64,000 nucleotides of DNA. It comes from Plotosus lineatus (taxonomy: Eukaryota; Chordata; Actinopteri; Siluriformes; Plotosidae). The stretch covers positions 5,679,501 to 5,743,500 of the forward strand of contig CM045746.1 in assembly GCA_024760905.1 (NCBI GenBank). The letters are read 5' to 3'. The position numbers were made by a program, and so were the translations under genes. Positions 10,638-22,398 of the stretch are shown one piece after another. Below the pieces are notes generated by a model, which did no database searches, was not told where the DNA came from, and saw only the letters and a program-made list of their open reading frames with translations. The stretch's first letter is position 1. Each line of letters opens with the position of its first letter.

Positions 10638-11640
10638 CTTCATTTTCGAGACCATTTAATCTGAATTTGAATTGTGTGAAGTCTGGTGCGTACCTCAGCC
10701 AAACTCTGGGTGAGGGTGGGTAGACCATGAACAGCACACCAAATTGATGTTATTTATATACGTATTTATTTAGTACGTAAGTTGGTAATTTGTTTCGACT
10801 GTACTGTATTATCACAAGGATTTAAATAGTATTTCTAAATTTCAGTCTGCAAAGGAAAGAAAATTGTCCCCGATGTGGGTACTTTTCAAATTGTTAATGG
10901 GCATTCTGTGCTTGTAATTTTATATGCTTAGAGTAATTGTAATTATAAACATACATTTCTGGTAAACAAGGTTAAATGTTAGGAGTGCCTCAAAGGAACT
11001 GCTTTCATCGATCATCAAAAAAAATAATTATATTACTGACAAAAGCCATCAAAATTTTCCTTTTCCATCGATTAAAACACTCTCAAGAACTTCATTCCAG
11101 CAAATTATTATTAAATAATGAATGAGTTAATTAACTCATTTTTGGAAATTCCCTTCATCAATTACATATGCTATTAATACCACAAAATATAAATATAAAC
11201 AAATACAAACAAGAATACTGCAAGAAGCACCATTGTTAGTATTAACTGCAGTAGAAACAGGAGAACAGCCATAATTTCACTGGAAATTATTTTATTGCAC
11301 CATAAACAATTTATGATAATGACTTGTATGCTATTCATAATATTTACCACTCAGCGTCAAAAGAGAGCAACAGCCTTCAGTGAAGCCTCAAGTACTGTCA
11401 TGAATTTTTGCTGAGTCAATGTGTTGGAAACCGTCATTACTTCATGAAGCCATTTGGCCACTTGTAGAGATAGATGGTTCAAAGTGTGTGTATTTTGCAA
11501 ATCAAACTGAAATTAAAAAAAAAAAAAAAAGTGTAAAAATGATAAAAAAAAAAAACATATATATATATGGAGGTCAATGGTCAAAAGTCAGGGAAGATCG
11601 CTGTGGTGTACACCTGAATTTTGTTCGCGTTCACAATGGC
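10638..11640. other. F block: AT-rich spacer (unit 1)
   Basis: Highly conserved with 23165-24110 and 48610-49555. No exon or RNA gene was seen. It ends in short poly-A and TA tracts at about 11515-11570. Confidence 0.5.
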
Positions 11641-11700
11641 TTTGCACATGCGCACTGCATTCGGCGACTCACCTTTATTCAATGATGATGGACTTATCGC
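11641..11700 (+). promoter_or_regulatory. Truncated promoter-like patch (unit 1)
   Basis: This is the left part of the promoter region of the small proline-rich gene, including 'gcacatgcgcactgcattcggcgac'. The CRE, GC box and both exons are gone: after 'gacttatcgc' the sequence jumps to 'cctgaaatgg', which in unit 2 lies 859 bases further on. Confidence 0.6.
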
Positions 11701-12106
11701 CCTGAAATGGTCTGGCAAGCTGTTCAGGGAGTACCCTGCCTTTTCTCAGTGTGGGCTGAGATAGGCTCTCCATAACCCAAGGAGTATTAAGCCATATTGC
11801 AAATGAATAAACAAGTGAGTGACTGAATGAGGTTCACAGAAAATTTCCTTAAAGCTACATTTTTTTTTGCTGAGCAGGATTTTTTTCAACTAAACTATCT
11901 AACTGATAGCATTTGCACAAGGTATTTGCATACCGTACTTGACGTAATAAGTACCTTGCTCTAATAAGCCCCCCCCCCAAATGTTTTTGGTTGCAGGTCA
12001 AAAATCACCCATGTGTCCTGGGAGCAAAATGGTAGATCAAATTTACCAATTTTATTTGATCAGTCTCTGTAACTGTACAATGAGGCATTCACTGCCTGTA
12101 AAAGTG
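11701..12106. repeat. SINE 3' part and spacer up to the next unit
   Basis: Bases 11701-11815 are the 3' part of the SINE seen whole at 24826-25140 (ctgaaatggtctggcaagctg…gagataggctctccataaccc). The remainder is unrecognised spacer leading to the start of unit 2. Confidence 0.6.
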
Positions 12107-12179
12107 AGTTTGCACGGTATTTCAAGACCCCCTGCCCATGGGGAATGTCTATAATGTTCATCAGTAACAACACATTTGA

Positions 12180-12416
12180 TTGTTCCGCCGTGCTTTAAAA
12201 AACAGGACAATATTTTGCTGTGTTCTCTTGGTAAATCTCCAACAACTGATTGAATTAGAAACTGCTACAACAAAACTATGGGATGCTCTGAATGAATGGA
12301 GTGAGGAGCCAGATATGGATCTATCAGAAAGTGATGATGAGTATTTTTCACCGATTCTCCTGCTCACTAACTTTATAAATTTAAGCACGGTCATGTGCTT
12401 TTGTTTATGTCCTTGA
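12180..12416 (+). other. Acidic open segment, possible exon (unit 2)
   Basis: Same 78-codon open segment as at 74-310, with a Q-to-K and a D-to-E change. Status as an exon is unproven. Confidence 0.25.
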
Positions 12417-12612
12417 GTGGTTCAGCGTGCAATGTGCTAAAGTTGACATTCATGTTGATTGGCTCGATTTTGCTTCCGGAAAACGTTTAAAGGAAGAGCA
12501 CCGGGAGGGGAAATTAAGGAGTCTTTTAAAAATTTTTTTTTTTTTTTTATTGAGCTGTTTTCTTTTTATTTTCGGCATTCATTCAAGTGGTTTGGTTGAT
12601 ACCACAAAATGA

Positions 12613-12873
12613 ATAACACAAATACCAGTAAAAGTCTTTTATTGTTCTGTTCTTGTTCATGTTTTCCACTTCGATGGCGCCACACACATCAGGGGTGCCC
12701 AGAGAGCAATTGGGGGTTCGGCGTCTTGCTCAAGGCCACTTCAGCCATTTATGTGGAGGAAGGGAAGGTTCTGTTCACTCCCCCACCACCACATATTTTT
12801 TCCTGTTGGTTCGGGAATCGAACCAATGAACTTTCCATTCCAAAGCCCCCCCTATAACCATTAGACTACAGTT
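12613..12873 (-). repeat. tRNA-derived SINE (unit 2)
   Basis: Minus-strand A box TAGTCTAATGG (12858-12868) and B box GGTTCGATTCC (12814-12824), both perfect matches to the Pol III consensus. Orthologous to the copy at 505-765. Confidence 0.78.
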
Positions 12874-13315
12874 GTACCAAAGCTGGTGATATATTTGCAC
12901 AGCTCAGATGAACTAGAGGGCTTATAGATAATGTCAGTAAATCATTGATTTTTCAGTATTGAGGATTTTATTTGTATTTTTCAATTACACGAATGTATTT
13001 TAGTTTATTATCAGGCTGCCTTCAGAATGTCCACTTGTTACTCCCTCATTACTATAGAAAGTTCACTACAGAAAGTGCGACAAAATGTCTGAATCTCTGT
13101 GTACTGGGCGAGTGGACATTTCAAACACAACACAATTGTTCATCTGTTCAGTTCAGTAACTATTGATCTATTTATCATTCTTCTACCCTTTTCATTCAGA
13201 AGAAAGTGATGCCTGATCAAATGAATGAATGGATGTTCTCATCTTCAGTCATTGTTGTGTTTTATTCACGTCATTCAGTATTAACTGTTTTCTCTACCTT
13301 TTGTTGTATCTTCAG

Positions 13316-14220
13316 GTCACAAGAAAGAAGACCACAGACCCCAACAGCAGGTGGACAAGCTAGACGATAGTGATCAGTCATGGGTAACTTTTAGGGACAC
13401 ATTCACTTGGAAGAGAACATCGACTCAAAGGAGAAGGTCAAGGTTGAAGAAAACATCAACATCGAGTAGACCGTCCCTCTTTGTGGGTCCTGATCCCTTT
13501 GAGTCCAACATTATTCAGGATTCTGTCCCTGTCAAGGAGACCGTCCTCCTGAAGGAGCTCGCTTCCTTAATCGAGTCTTTCTCTATTGAGAGGCCTGTCC
13601 TTAATCCAGAGCTTGAGTCGTTTTTGAAGTCTCTGCTTGTTCAGGACTCTATACCTATTCAAGAGGTTGATTCCTTGAAAGAGTCTTTCCCATCTGAGAA
13701 TCTCCTCTTGTCCATGGAGCATTTGCCTGTCCAGGACACTCTCTTTGTCCAGGACATCCGCTCTGTTCTGGATTCTGTCCCCATTGAGGAGGTTGATTCC
13801 TTGACAGAGCCTTTCTTCTTTGAGAACCCCCACTTGTCCGTGGAGTCTTTGCCTATCCTGGATGTTCTCTCTGTCCAGAATGCGCTCTCTGTACCGAACT
13901 CTGTCAATCTTCAGGACTCTGTCCTCATTCAGGACATTGATTCCTTGAAAGAGTCTTTCCCATCTGAGAATCTCCTCTTGTCCATGGAGCATTTGCCTGT
14001 CCAGGACACTTTCTTTGTCCAGGACATTCGCTCTGTTCTGGATTCTGTCCCCATTGAGGAGGTTGATTCCTTGACAGAGTCTTTCTTCTTTGAGAACCCC
14101 CACTTGTCCGTGGAGTCTTTGCCTATCCTGGATGTTCTCTCTGTCCAGAATGCGCTCTCTGTTCTGAACTCTGTCCCTATACAGGGGGTTGATTCCATGA
14201 CTGAGTCTTTCCTCCTTTGA
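13316..14220 (+). CDS. Repeat-bearing exon, unit 2 (two 90-residue repeats; longest intact frame)
   Basis: The exon follows a tttgttgtatcttcag acceptor (ending at 13315) and stays in one frame to the stop at 14218-14220, about 300 codons. Order: basic N-terminal segment (RTSTQRRRSRLKKTSTSSRP), a proline/glutamate-containing linker, then two tandem copies of a 90-residue repeat (period exactly 270 nt; ttccttgaaa at 13671 and 13941). Each repeat is two ~44-residue halves with the DSxxIxExDSLxESF pattern. No signal peptide or membrane segment is seen. It is the best-preserved member of the four. Whether it is translated is unknown: the same block is also open on the minus strand (13567-14229), so a low-stop composition could explain the length. 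No homologous family is recognised; no start codon lies within the exon, so upstream exons are needed. Confidence 0.42.
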
Positions 14221-14300
14221 GAACCTCATCTTGCCTGTGGAGTCAGATCCTGTTCAAGAAATGTGGAAAATGTCCCGTGCTCAGTCGGTTCTAAGTGGTA

Positions 14301-14450
14301 TTTGCATTTTGTCCACATGCTTGTGTGGGTTTTCTCCAGGTACTCCACTTTCCTTCCACAATGTCAAAGCATGCATGTTAGGCTAATTGGATGTTCCAAA
14401 TCACCCGTAGGTGTGAGTGTGAACGTGAATGGTTGTGTGTGTGATTTGCC
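14301..14450 (+). repeat. SINE-derived stretch (unit 2)
   Basis: Same fish SINE body segment as 1861-2010. Confidence 0.5.
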
Positions 14451-14682
14451 CTTTGATTATGTCACATTTTCAGTCATCCTCAATATACGTCAGTGTTATG
14501 CTTCACTACGTTTCAGTGAAACACCTCATGCTAAAAATAATGAAGATTTACAAACAGGTAGACTTGTTTGGTTTGTTTTTTATGTATGATTGCTTTAATC
14601 AGTATTTTCATGCTTTGGAACACCGCACAAGGTGATATCGTTGTGTTTTAATGTGGAACTGTAGACGGCCCTTGGGTTCCAG

Positions 14683-14799
14683 AGGTTTCAGCTGTTCCTG
14701 CAGGAAATGGAGCTGAAGCAAATCGAGATGGTGAAGAGACACTATCAGAGAGTGTGTAGTACAAGATGCTGTCATTCAGGTTGATCAGAAGCGGGCTCG
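14683..14799 (+). other. Candidate short exon with strong donor (unit 2)
   Basis: AG at 14681-14682 and donor CG|GTGAGT at 14800. The 117-nt length is the same as in units 1 and 3. Confidence 0.3.
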
Positions 14800-15104
14800 G
14801 TGAGTTAAAATACTGAACAATAAAATGTCTCCATGTTAGATGGAATGTTTTTTGGTTATGGGAGTTGGATCAACATGCATTTACTTGTTTTATTTTTTTA
14901 TACATTTGGAGAAGTGTTTGAATGACCTTACAGCAGATGATTACCATTTTAATGATTTGTTCTCGTAAGATTTGTAGACTGAAAGCTCAGTCTAGGATTC
15001 AGTTTAGTTCCCAGTCACTTCATATCACATTCACTCACAGAGCACTTTATTCGGAACATCGAAACTTGTACTCATTTACCGACTGATCTTTTCCTTATCT
15101 GTAG

Positions 15105-15611
15105 CATCAGCTCCCTGTTCATGACCATTGATCGCAACCTGGGGCAGCAGTTTAAGGACACATTTGACGCTTGTGTCCAATCTCATCGCCGTCATCATCA
15201 TTGTTGCTTCCTCGCATGGCATGGGATCGGCCTTGGGGCACGGCCGCTGGGAGTACTGGAACCAAATCTCCGACATCTGCCTGAAGTCTCGCTCTCAATG
15301 TCTTCAGCACCTGCTGTTTATCAACACTGAGTCTCTTTTTCAGTCTTCCTTCAATTATCGAACATAACAACCTTCTGGAGCCTCGAATCGAACATAACGA
15401 CCTTCTGGAACCTCCACTCCCATCCTCCTGGGCCTTTCACAAAACATCCAAGAGCAAACGCTGTCCATTAGCCACATGTCCATGAACATTTACAGCAAGC
15501 TCAGCAATGCTGCAGCTGTGATCGACTTTTTCTGACACGCTGTTCGGAAACACTCATGATCAGCTACAGCATATGAGGGATTCCTTTGACAGTGTTGTGG
15601 ACTCTGACTGA
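15105..15611 (+). pseudogene. Terminal open segment of the A block (unit 2, broken)
   Basis: Matches 2678-3184, but several small indels (for example near 15290 and an extra T near 15530) break the long frame that is intact in units 1 and 3. Only short pieces remain open. Confidence 0.4.
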
Positions 15612-15712
15612 AATGGCAATGCAGCCACTTCATCACTAACTTTGGTTTCTAACAATGGGCTTAACTCATGAATGTCTTTGTTTTTTTTGTGGGGATATAA
15701 ACATGCTCCCTT

Positions 15713-16172
15713 CCATACATACATACATACATGCTCTCTCCCACACATACATACATACATACATGCATGGACTTTGCTATACATACATACATACATACAT
15801 ACCTGCACCCTCCCATACATACATACACACACATTCCCATACATACATGCATAAACCCTCCTAAACATGCATACATACATGCATACATACATACAAGCAT
15901 GCACGTGCCTCTACATACATACATACATGCATATCTACATACACACACCCTCCCATACATACACACGTGCATGCATACATGCATGCATGCACCCTCCTCA
16001 ACATCCACACATGCAACCTCCGACACATACATACGCACATACATGCATGCACCCTCCTATACATACAGACATACATGCATCCATACATATGTACATGCAC
16101 CCTCACATACATGCATACTTGCATATGTACATACATACATGCACCCTTCCATAAATTCATACATACATTTAA
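15713..16172. repeat. CATA-rich composite minisatellite (unit 2)
   Basis: Same structure as 3287-3800, somewhat shorter. Open frames here are artefacts. Confidence 0.9.
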
Positions 16173-16479
16173 TTCATTCCAAGAGTCAACATCTTGATTA
16201 ACGGGTGTCTGAGGAGTCATCAAAAAAAGGCAACAAATAAAAGAAATTAATAAATAAAACAAAATGAAAGTATTACATTTCTATCAAAATAAAAATGTAC
16301 AAAGAATTAATTATATTTACTGTAAATTATTTATGAAGGAAATCATTGAAATTAAATATTGCAATAAAGTATTTATTTAAACTTACTTTTTGTGGTTTTC
16401 TGTTTTTGTACATCCAAACAGATGTGTGCATACACAATTAATATGAATAAATAAATTTATATATGGGTGGAAACACCAT
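16173..16479. other. C block remnant (unit 2)
   Basis: AT-rich spacer, cut short at 'aaatttatatatgggtggaaacac', where the LINE 5' UTR follows. The same short form occurs in unit 4. Confidence 0.55.
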
Positions 16480-19400
16480 TTTTTAAATGCAGCCATGAGG
16501 CGGGGATTCAACCAGTGTCTCTCCCCCTTATACCGGTCCCAAGCCCGGATAAATGCAGAGGGTTTCGACAGGAAGGGCATCCGGCGTAAAACTTCTGCCA
16601 CATTTAATTTAAATTAAATTTAATGCAAATGATCAATACAGAATTCATACCGGATCGATCGAGGCCCGGGTTAACAACGACCGCCATCAGTGCTGTCAAC
16701 CAACAGGGTGCTGATGGAAATTGGACTATTGTTGGTCGAGTTACAACACCAACGCCCTGTACAAGAAGGGCCAGAGTCGCCTCCATCTTCTGAGGAGACT
16801 CAGGTCCTTCGGCGGATGCAGACCTCTGCTCAGGACTTTTTATGACTCTGTGGTAGCCTCTGCAACTTTCACGCTGCCATCTGCTGGGCCCCAGGCAGCA
16901 CAGAGCGGGACAGAAAGAGACTGAACAAGCTGGTCAGGAGGGCCAGCTCTGTCCTCGGCTGCCCACTGGACTCTGTGGAGGAGGTGAGTGAGAGGAGGAT
17001 AGTTGCAAAGCTCACATCCATCCTGTTCAACATCTATCACCCACTGCACCAGACTGTAGAGGAGCTGAGTAGCTCCTTCAGTGGACGCACTGAGGCATCC
17101 TCAGTGCAGGAAGGAGCGCCACCGCAGGTCGCTCATTCCCACCGCTTATCAGACTGTACAACGCCACTTTGTAACTGTCTGTGAAAATACTGGTTATGTG
17201 CAATAAAAAACCCCACGCACTTTAATCAACCACATCTACCCCACTGACTGTGAACCATATCAACCCATCTCTGCCCTCAGATACATTACACTTTAATATA
17301 GGCCAGTCTATAAAGTTGCTCCATTCTTTTTCTTTTATTGTTTATTAATTTATACTATTTATGTATCTACTTATTTATTTACTTATATAATATATATGTA
17401 CGTGTGTATGTTTGTATTTGTATCTATTTTTGCACCCCCTACTGATGGTACCTCAAGAGCCTGTAACAGTGAATTTCTCCATTGTGAGATTAATAAAGCT
17501 GTATCTTATCTTATCTTATCGAAGACGTCAAGAAGGAGAGGTGGGAGGCGTGTCCGTAGGCAGAGAGAGAAGAGGAAAGGCATGAGTCTAGGACTGAGAG
17601 TGGGGACTTTGAATGTTGGAACTATGCAAAGAAAAGGTAGAGAGATGGCTGACATGATGCAGAGGAGGAAGGTGGACATACTGTGTGTTCAGGAGACAAG
17701 GTGGAAAGGTAGCAAAGCTCGAAGCTTAGGAGCAGGGTTTAAACTGTTTTATAATGGTGTGGATGGGAAGAGAAATGGAGTAGGAGTCATCTTGAAGGAG
17801 GGGTTTGTCAGGAATGTTCTAGAAGTGAAAAGAGTGTCAGACAGAGTGATGAGTCTCAAGTTAGAAATTGAAGGTGTGATGGTCAATGTTGTTAGTGCTT
17901 ATGCCCCACAGGCAGTATGTAAGCTAGAAGAGAAGGAGAGATTCTGGAGTGAGTTAGGTGAAGTTAAGTGCAGAGTACCCCCAGAGGTGAAAGAGTGGTC
18001 ATTGGAGCAGACTTCAATGGACATGTTGGTGCAGGCAACAGAGGGGACAAGGAAGTGATGGGCAGGTTTGGTATCCAGGACAGGAACACAGAAGGACAGA
18101 TGTTGATCGATTTTGCAAAAAGGATGGAAATGGCTGTGGTGAATACTTTCTTCAAGAAGAAACAGAAGCATAGGGTGACTTATGAAAGCGGAGGTAAGAG
18201 CACACAGGTAGACTACATCTTGTGTAGGCGATGTAATTTGAAGGAAGTCAGTGACTGCAAAGTAGTCGTGGGTGAGAGTGTTGCCAAACAGCATAGGATG
18301 TTGGTGTGCAGGATGACACTGATGGTGAGAAAGGTGAAAAAGGCAAAGGCAGAGCAGAAGATAAAGTGGTGGAAGCTGAAAAAGGAAGAGGTCGTGGTTG
18401 TCTTCAAGGAGGAGTTGAAACAGGCTTTGGGTAGTCAGGAAGTGCTTCCAGAGGACTGGACAACCACAGCAAATGTGATCAGGGAGACCGGTAGGAGAGT
18501 ACTTGGTGTGTCCTCTGGAAGGAAAGTAGATCAGGAAACATGGTGGTGGAATGAGGGAAGTGCAGGAGTGTGTACAAAAGAAGAGGTTTGCCAAGAAGAA
18601 GTGGGACATTGAGAGGACCGAAGAGAGTAAACAGGAGTACAGGGAGACACAGCGTAAGGCTTAAGGTAGCAGTGTCAAAGGCCAAACAGAGGGCGATGAT
18701 GACTTATATGATAGGTTGAACAGTAAGGAGGGAGAAATGATCTATACAAGTTAGCACAGCAGAGAAATAGAGATGGGAAAGATGTGCAGCAAGTTAGAGT
18801 GATAAAGGACAGAGAGGGAAATGTCTTGACTGATGACAGAAGTGTGCTGGGAAGATGGAAAGAGTACTTTGAAGAGCTGATGAATGAGGAAAATGAGAGA
18901 GAAAAAAGAGTAGAAGGGGTGACCGTTGAGGAGCAGGAAGTAGCAAAGATGAGTAAAGGAGAAGTGAGGTGGGCATTGAAGAGGATGAAGAGTGGAAAGG
19001 CAGTCGGCCCTGATGACATACCAGTTGAGGTATGGAAGTGTCTAGGGGAGGTAGCAGTAGGTTTTCTAACAAGAATATTCAACAAGGTCTGAGAAAGTGA
19101 ACAGATGCCAGAGGAATGGAGGAGAAGTGTGCTTGTGCCCATTTTTAAGAACAAGGAACATGGACAGAGTTGTGGCAGCGACAGAGGGATAAAATTGATG
19201 AACCATACAATGAAGCTATGGGAAAGAATAGTGGAAGCAAGACTAAGGGCAGAGGTCAGCATTTGTGAACAACAATTTGGTTTCATGCCAAGAAATAGCA
19301 CCACAGATGCAGTGTTTGCTTTGAGGATGTTAATAGAGAAGTACAGAGAAGGTCAGAAGGAGCTGCATTGTGCCTTTGTGGATCTGGAGAAAGCATATGA

Positions 19401-20348
19401 CAGGGTGCCGAGAGAAGAACTGTGGTATTGTATGAGGAAGTCTGGAGAGACAGAGAAGTATGTTAGAGTGGTGCAGGACATGTATGAGAGATGTAAGACA
19501 GTGGTGAGTGTGCTGTCAGTGTGACAGAAGAGTTCAAGGTGGAGGTGGGTCTGCATCAAGGGTCAGCTCTCAGCCCCTTCTTGTTTGCTATGGTGCTGGA
19601 CAGGCTAACAGACGAGGTGAGACAAGAATCTCCATGGACGATGATGTTTGCAGATGACATTGTGATCTATAGTGAGAGCAGAGAACAAGTGCAGGAAAAT
19701 CTAAAGAGGTGGAGGTATGCCCTGGAAAGGAAAGGAATGAAGGTTAGCCTCAGAAAATCAGAATACATGTGTGTGAATGAGAAGGACCCAGGAGGAACGG
19801 TGATGTTACAGGGAGCAGAGATAACGAAGGTGGAGGATTTTAAGTACTTCGGCTTAACAATCCAGAGCAATGGAGAGTGTGGAAAAGAGAGGAAGACGCG
19901 TGTGCTGGCAGGCTGGAATGGTTGGAGAAAAGTGTCCGGTGTGATGTGCGACAGGAGAGTGTCAGCAAGAAGGAAGGGAAAAGTGTACAAGACGGTGGTG
20001 AGGCCAGCGATGTTGTATGGCTTAGAAACAGTGGCGCTGAGGAAAAGGCAGGAGGCAGAGCTGGAGGTAGCGGAGATGAAAATGTTGAGGTTCTCTCTGG
20101 GAGTAATGACGATGGATAGGATCAGAAATGAGTATATCAGAGGGACAGCCCACGTAAGAGGTTTTTGGAGACAAAGTCAGAGAGGCTAGATTGAGATGGT
20201 TTGGACATGTACAGAGGAGGGATTGTGAGTATATTGGCAGTCGGATGCTGAGGTTGGAATTACCAGGCAGAAGGCCAAAGAAGAGATTTATGGATGTGGT
20301 GAAGGAAGACATGAAGGTCGTTGGAGTCAGAAAAGAAGATGCGGAGGA
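16480..20348 (+). mobile_element. RTE-X-type LINE copy 2a (interrupted by an L2 insertion)
   Basis: 5' UTR at 16480-16739, then an L2 LINE (16740-17518), then the ORF from ATG 17581 (MSLGLRVGTLNVGTM). Endonuclease motifs are CVQETRW, the SAYAPQ motif and GADFNGH (reached after a 1-2 base shift near 17965). The RT follows in frame-shifted pieces (18784-19092, 19105-19524, 19521-20189) with motif [15 protein letters not shown] and the catalytic FADD box near 19650. The C-terminal GRRPKKRFMDVVKEDM segment lies near 20270. It ends by a 7-base match (cagggtg, 20349-20355) that joins it to copy 2b. Inactive. Confidence 0.85.
16740..17518 (+). mobile_element. L2-clade LINE, 5'-truncated, inserted in LINE 2a
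   Basis: The insert encodes the C-terminal end of an L2-type ORF (LYKKGQSRLHLLRRLRSFGG near 16760, then DSVEEVSERRIVAKLTS near 16970). It ends in the L2-like 3' tail 'gagattaataaagctgta' plus TCTTA repeats. A 4-base repeat, tcga, flanks it (16736-16739 and 17519-17522), and the interrupted LINE is contiguous in unit 1 (ggtcgaagacgtc). It is unique to unit 2, so it came after the duplication. Confidence 0.85.
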
Positions 20349-21641
20349 CAGGGTGCCGGTGGAAATTGGACTACTGTTGGTCGAAGAAGGAGAGGCGGGA
20401 GGCGGTCCGTAGGCGGAGAGAGAAGAGGAAAAGCACCAGTCTCAGACTGAGAGTAGGGACTTTGAATGTTGGAACTATGACAGGAAAAGGCAGAGAGCTG
20501 GCTGACATGATGCAGAGGAGGAAGGTGGACATACTGTGTGTTCAGGAGACCAGGTGGAAAGGTAGCAAGGCTAGAAGCTTTGGAGCAGAGTTTGCGCTGT
20601 TTTATCATGGTGTGGATGGGAAGAGAAATGGAGTCGGAGCCATCTTGAAGGAGGGGTTGGTCAGGAATGTTCTAGAGGTGAAAAGAGTGTCAGACAGCGT
20701 GATGAGTCTCAAGTTGGAAATTGAAGGCATGATGTTCAATGTTGTGAGTGCTTATGCCCCACAGGCAAGATGTGAGCTAGAAGAGAAGGAGAGATTCTGG
20801 AGTGTGTCTGATGAAGTGATGCAGAATACCCACAGAGGTGAAAGAGAAAAAAAAAAAACAAAGACAGAAAAATTTGACCTCTGGAGGCCTTAGAGACATG
20901 AAACTTCGTTGATTCATTTTTTTATGTGCATTGGTGCAGACTTCAATGGACATATTGGTGCAGGCAAGAGAGGGGACGAGGAAGGGATGGGCAGGTTTGG
21001 TATCCAGGACAGGAACACAGGACAGATGTTGATCGATTTTGCAAAAAGGATGGAAATGGCTGTGGTGAATACTTTCTTCCAGAAGAGGCAGGAGCAGAGG
21101 GTGACTTATAAAAGCGGTGATAGGGAGCACAGAGGTAGACTACATCTTGTGTAGGCGATGTAATTTGAAGGAAATCAGTGACTGCAAAGTAGTAGTGGGT
21201 GAGACTGTTGCCAAACAGCATAGGATGGGGTGTGCAGGATGACGCTGATGGTGAGGATAGGGAAGAAGGGGAAGGAAGGTAGATAAAGAGACTTGGTGGT
21301 GGAATGAGGAAGTGCAGGAGTGTGTACAAAGGAAGAGGTTAGCTAAGAAGAAGTGGGACATTGAGAGGACCAAAGAGAGTAAACAGGAGTACAGGGAGAC
21401 AGCGGAAGGCGAAGGTAGCAGTGTCAAAGTCCAAACAGATGACTTGTATGATCGGTTGGACAGTAAGGAGGGAGAAAATAATTTATACAGGTTGGCACAG
21501 CAGAGAAATAGAAATAGGAAGAATGTGCAGCAAGTTCGAGTGATAAAGGACAGAGAGGGAAATGTATTGACTGATGATAGAAGTGTGATGGGAAGATTGA
21601 AAGAGTATGTTGAAGAGCTGATGAATGAGAAAAACGAGAGA

Positions 21642-21680
<39 letters not shown>

Positions 21681-22336
21681 GAAGAGGTGACCGTTGAGGA
21701 CCAGAAAGTAGTAAGGGTGAAGTGAGGAGGGCATTGAAGAGGATGAAGAGTGGAAAGGCAATTGGTCCTGATGACATACCTGTGAAGGTATGGAAGTGTG
21801 TCGGAGAGGTAGCAGTCGATTTTCTGACAAGAACATTCAACAAGGTCTTAGAGAGTGAGCAGATGCTGGAGAAATGGAGAAGTGTACTGGACTGGTGCCC
21901 ATTTTTAAGAACAAGGGAGACGTGCAGAATTGTGGCAACTACAGGGGGATAAAGTTGATGAGCCATACGATGAAGTTATGGGAAAGAATAGTGGAAGCTA
22001 GACTAAGGGCAGAGGTCAACATTTGTGATCAACAGTTTGGGTTCATGCCAAGAAAGAGCACCACAGATGCAGTGTTTGCTTTGAGTATGTTCATCGAGAA
22101 GTACAGAGAAGGTCAGAGGGAGCTGCATTGTGCCTTTGTGGATCTGGAGAAAGCATATGACAGGGTGCCAAGAAAAGAACTGTGGTATTGCATGAGGAAG
22201 TCTGGAGTGGCAGAAAAGTATGTTTGAGTGGTGCAGGACATGTATGAGAGATGAAAGACAGCGGTGAGGTATGCTGTCGGCGTGATCGAAAAATTCAAAG
22301 TGGAGGTGGGACTGTATCAAGTGAGGGATCTTTGTG
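20349..22336 (+). mobile_element. RTE-X-type LINE copy 2b (EN to partial RT)
   Basis: It starts in the last part of the 5' UTR (ccggtggaaattggactact) and carries the EN from about 20440 (LRVGTLNVGTMTGKG; CVQETRW). It shares with 1b the ~70-nt foreign patch (20845-20930), the linker deletion (near 21250) and the A-tract (21642-21675). The RT stops at 'GLYQV' near 22320, before the catalytic box, and a TGA at about 22225 breaks it earlier. Unable to encode an active protein. Confidence 0.85.
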
Positions 22337-22398
22337 CATTTCCATATAAATATATATATACAAACACACATCCATATACACACACACACACACACACA
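22337..22398. repeat. TA/CA microsatellite
   Basis: Same junction tract as 9766-9827. Confidence 0.85.

Larger units (their letters stand above)
1..12106 (+). repeat. Tandem macro-unit, copy 1 (5' edge at window start)
   Basis: The unit is defined by a shared start (agtttgcacggtatttcaag) that recurs at 12107, 25466 and 50908. Block order is A (gene-like, 1-3240), B (CATA minisatellite), C (spacer), D (two RTE-X LINE copies), E (Tc1 relic and short RTE-derived element), F (AT-rich spacer). Specific to this copy: an extra base near 1188 breaks the repeat exon, the LINE endonuclease carries a deletion, the Tc1 right half is missing and the F promoter and small gene are deleted at 11700. The window starts almost exactly at the A-block start, so the true left boundary is not visible. 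Confidence 0.9.

Noticed and set aside
13567..14229. 220-codon minus-strand frame across the repeat exon
   Set aside because: Not called as a gene because the plus frame has a plausible acceptor and the minus frame has no splice or promoter support. Kept as a finding only.
17396..18058. 220-codon frame that a pipeline could name 'craniofacial development protein 2-like'
   Set aside because: It is the endonuclease part of an RTE-type LINE; that name is a known misannotation of such domains.
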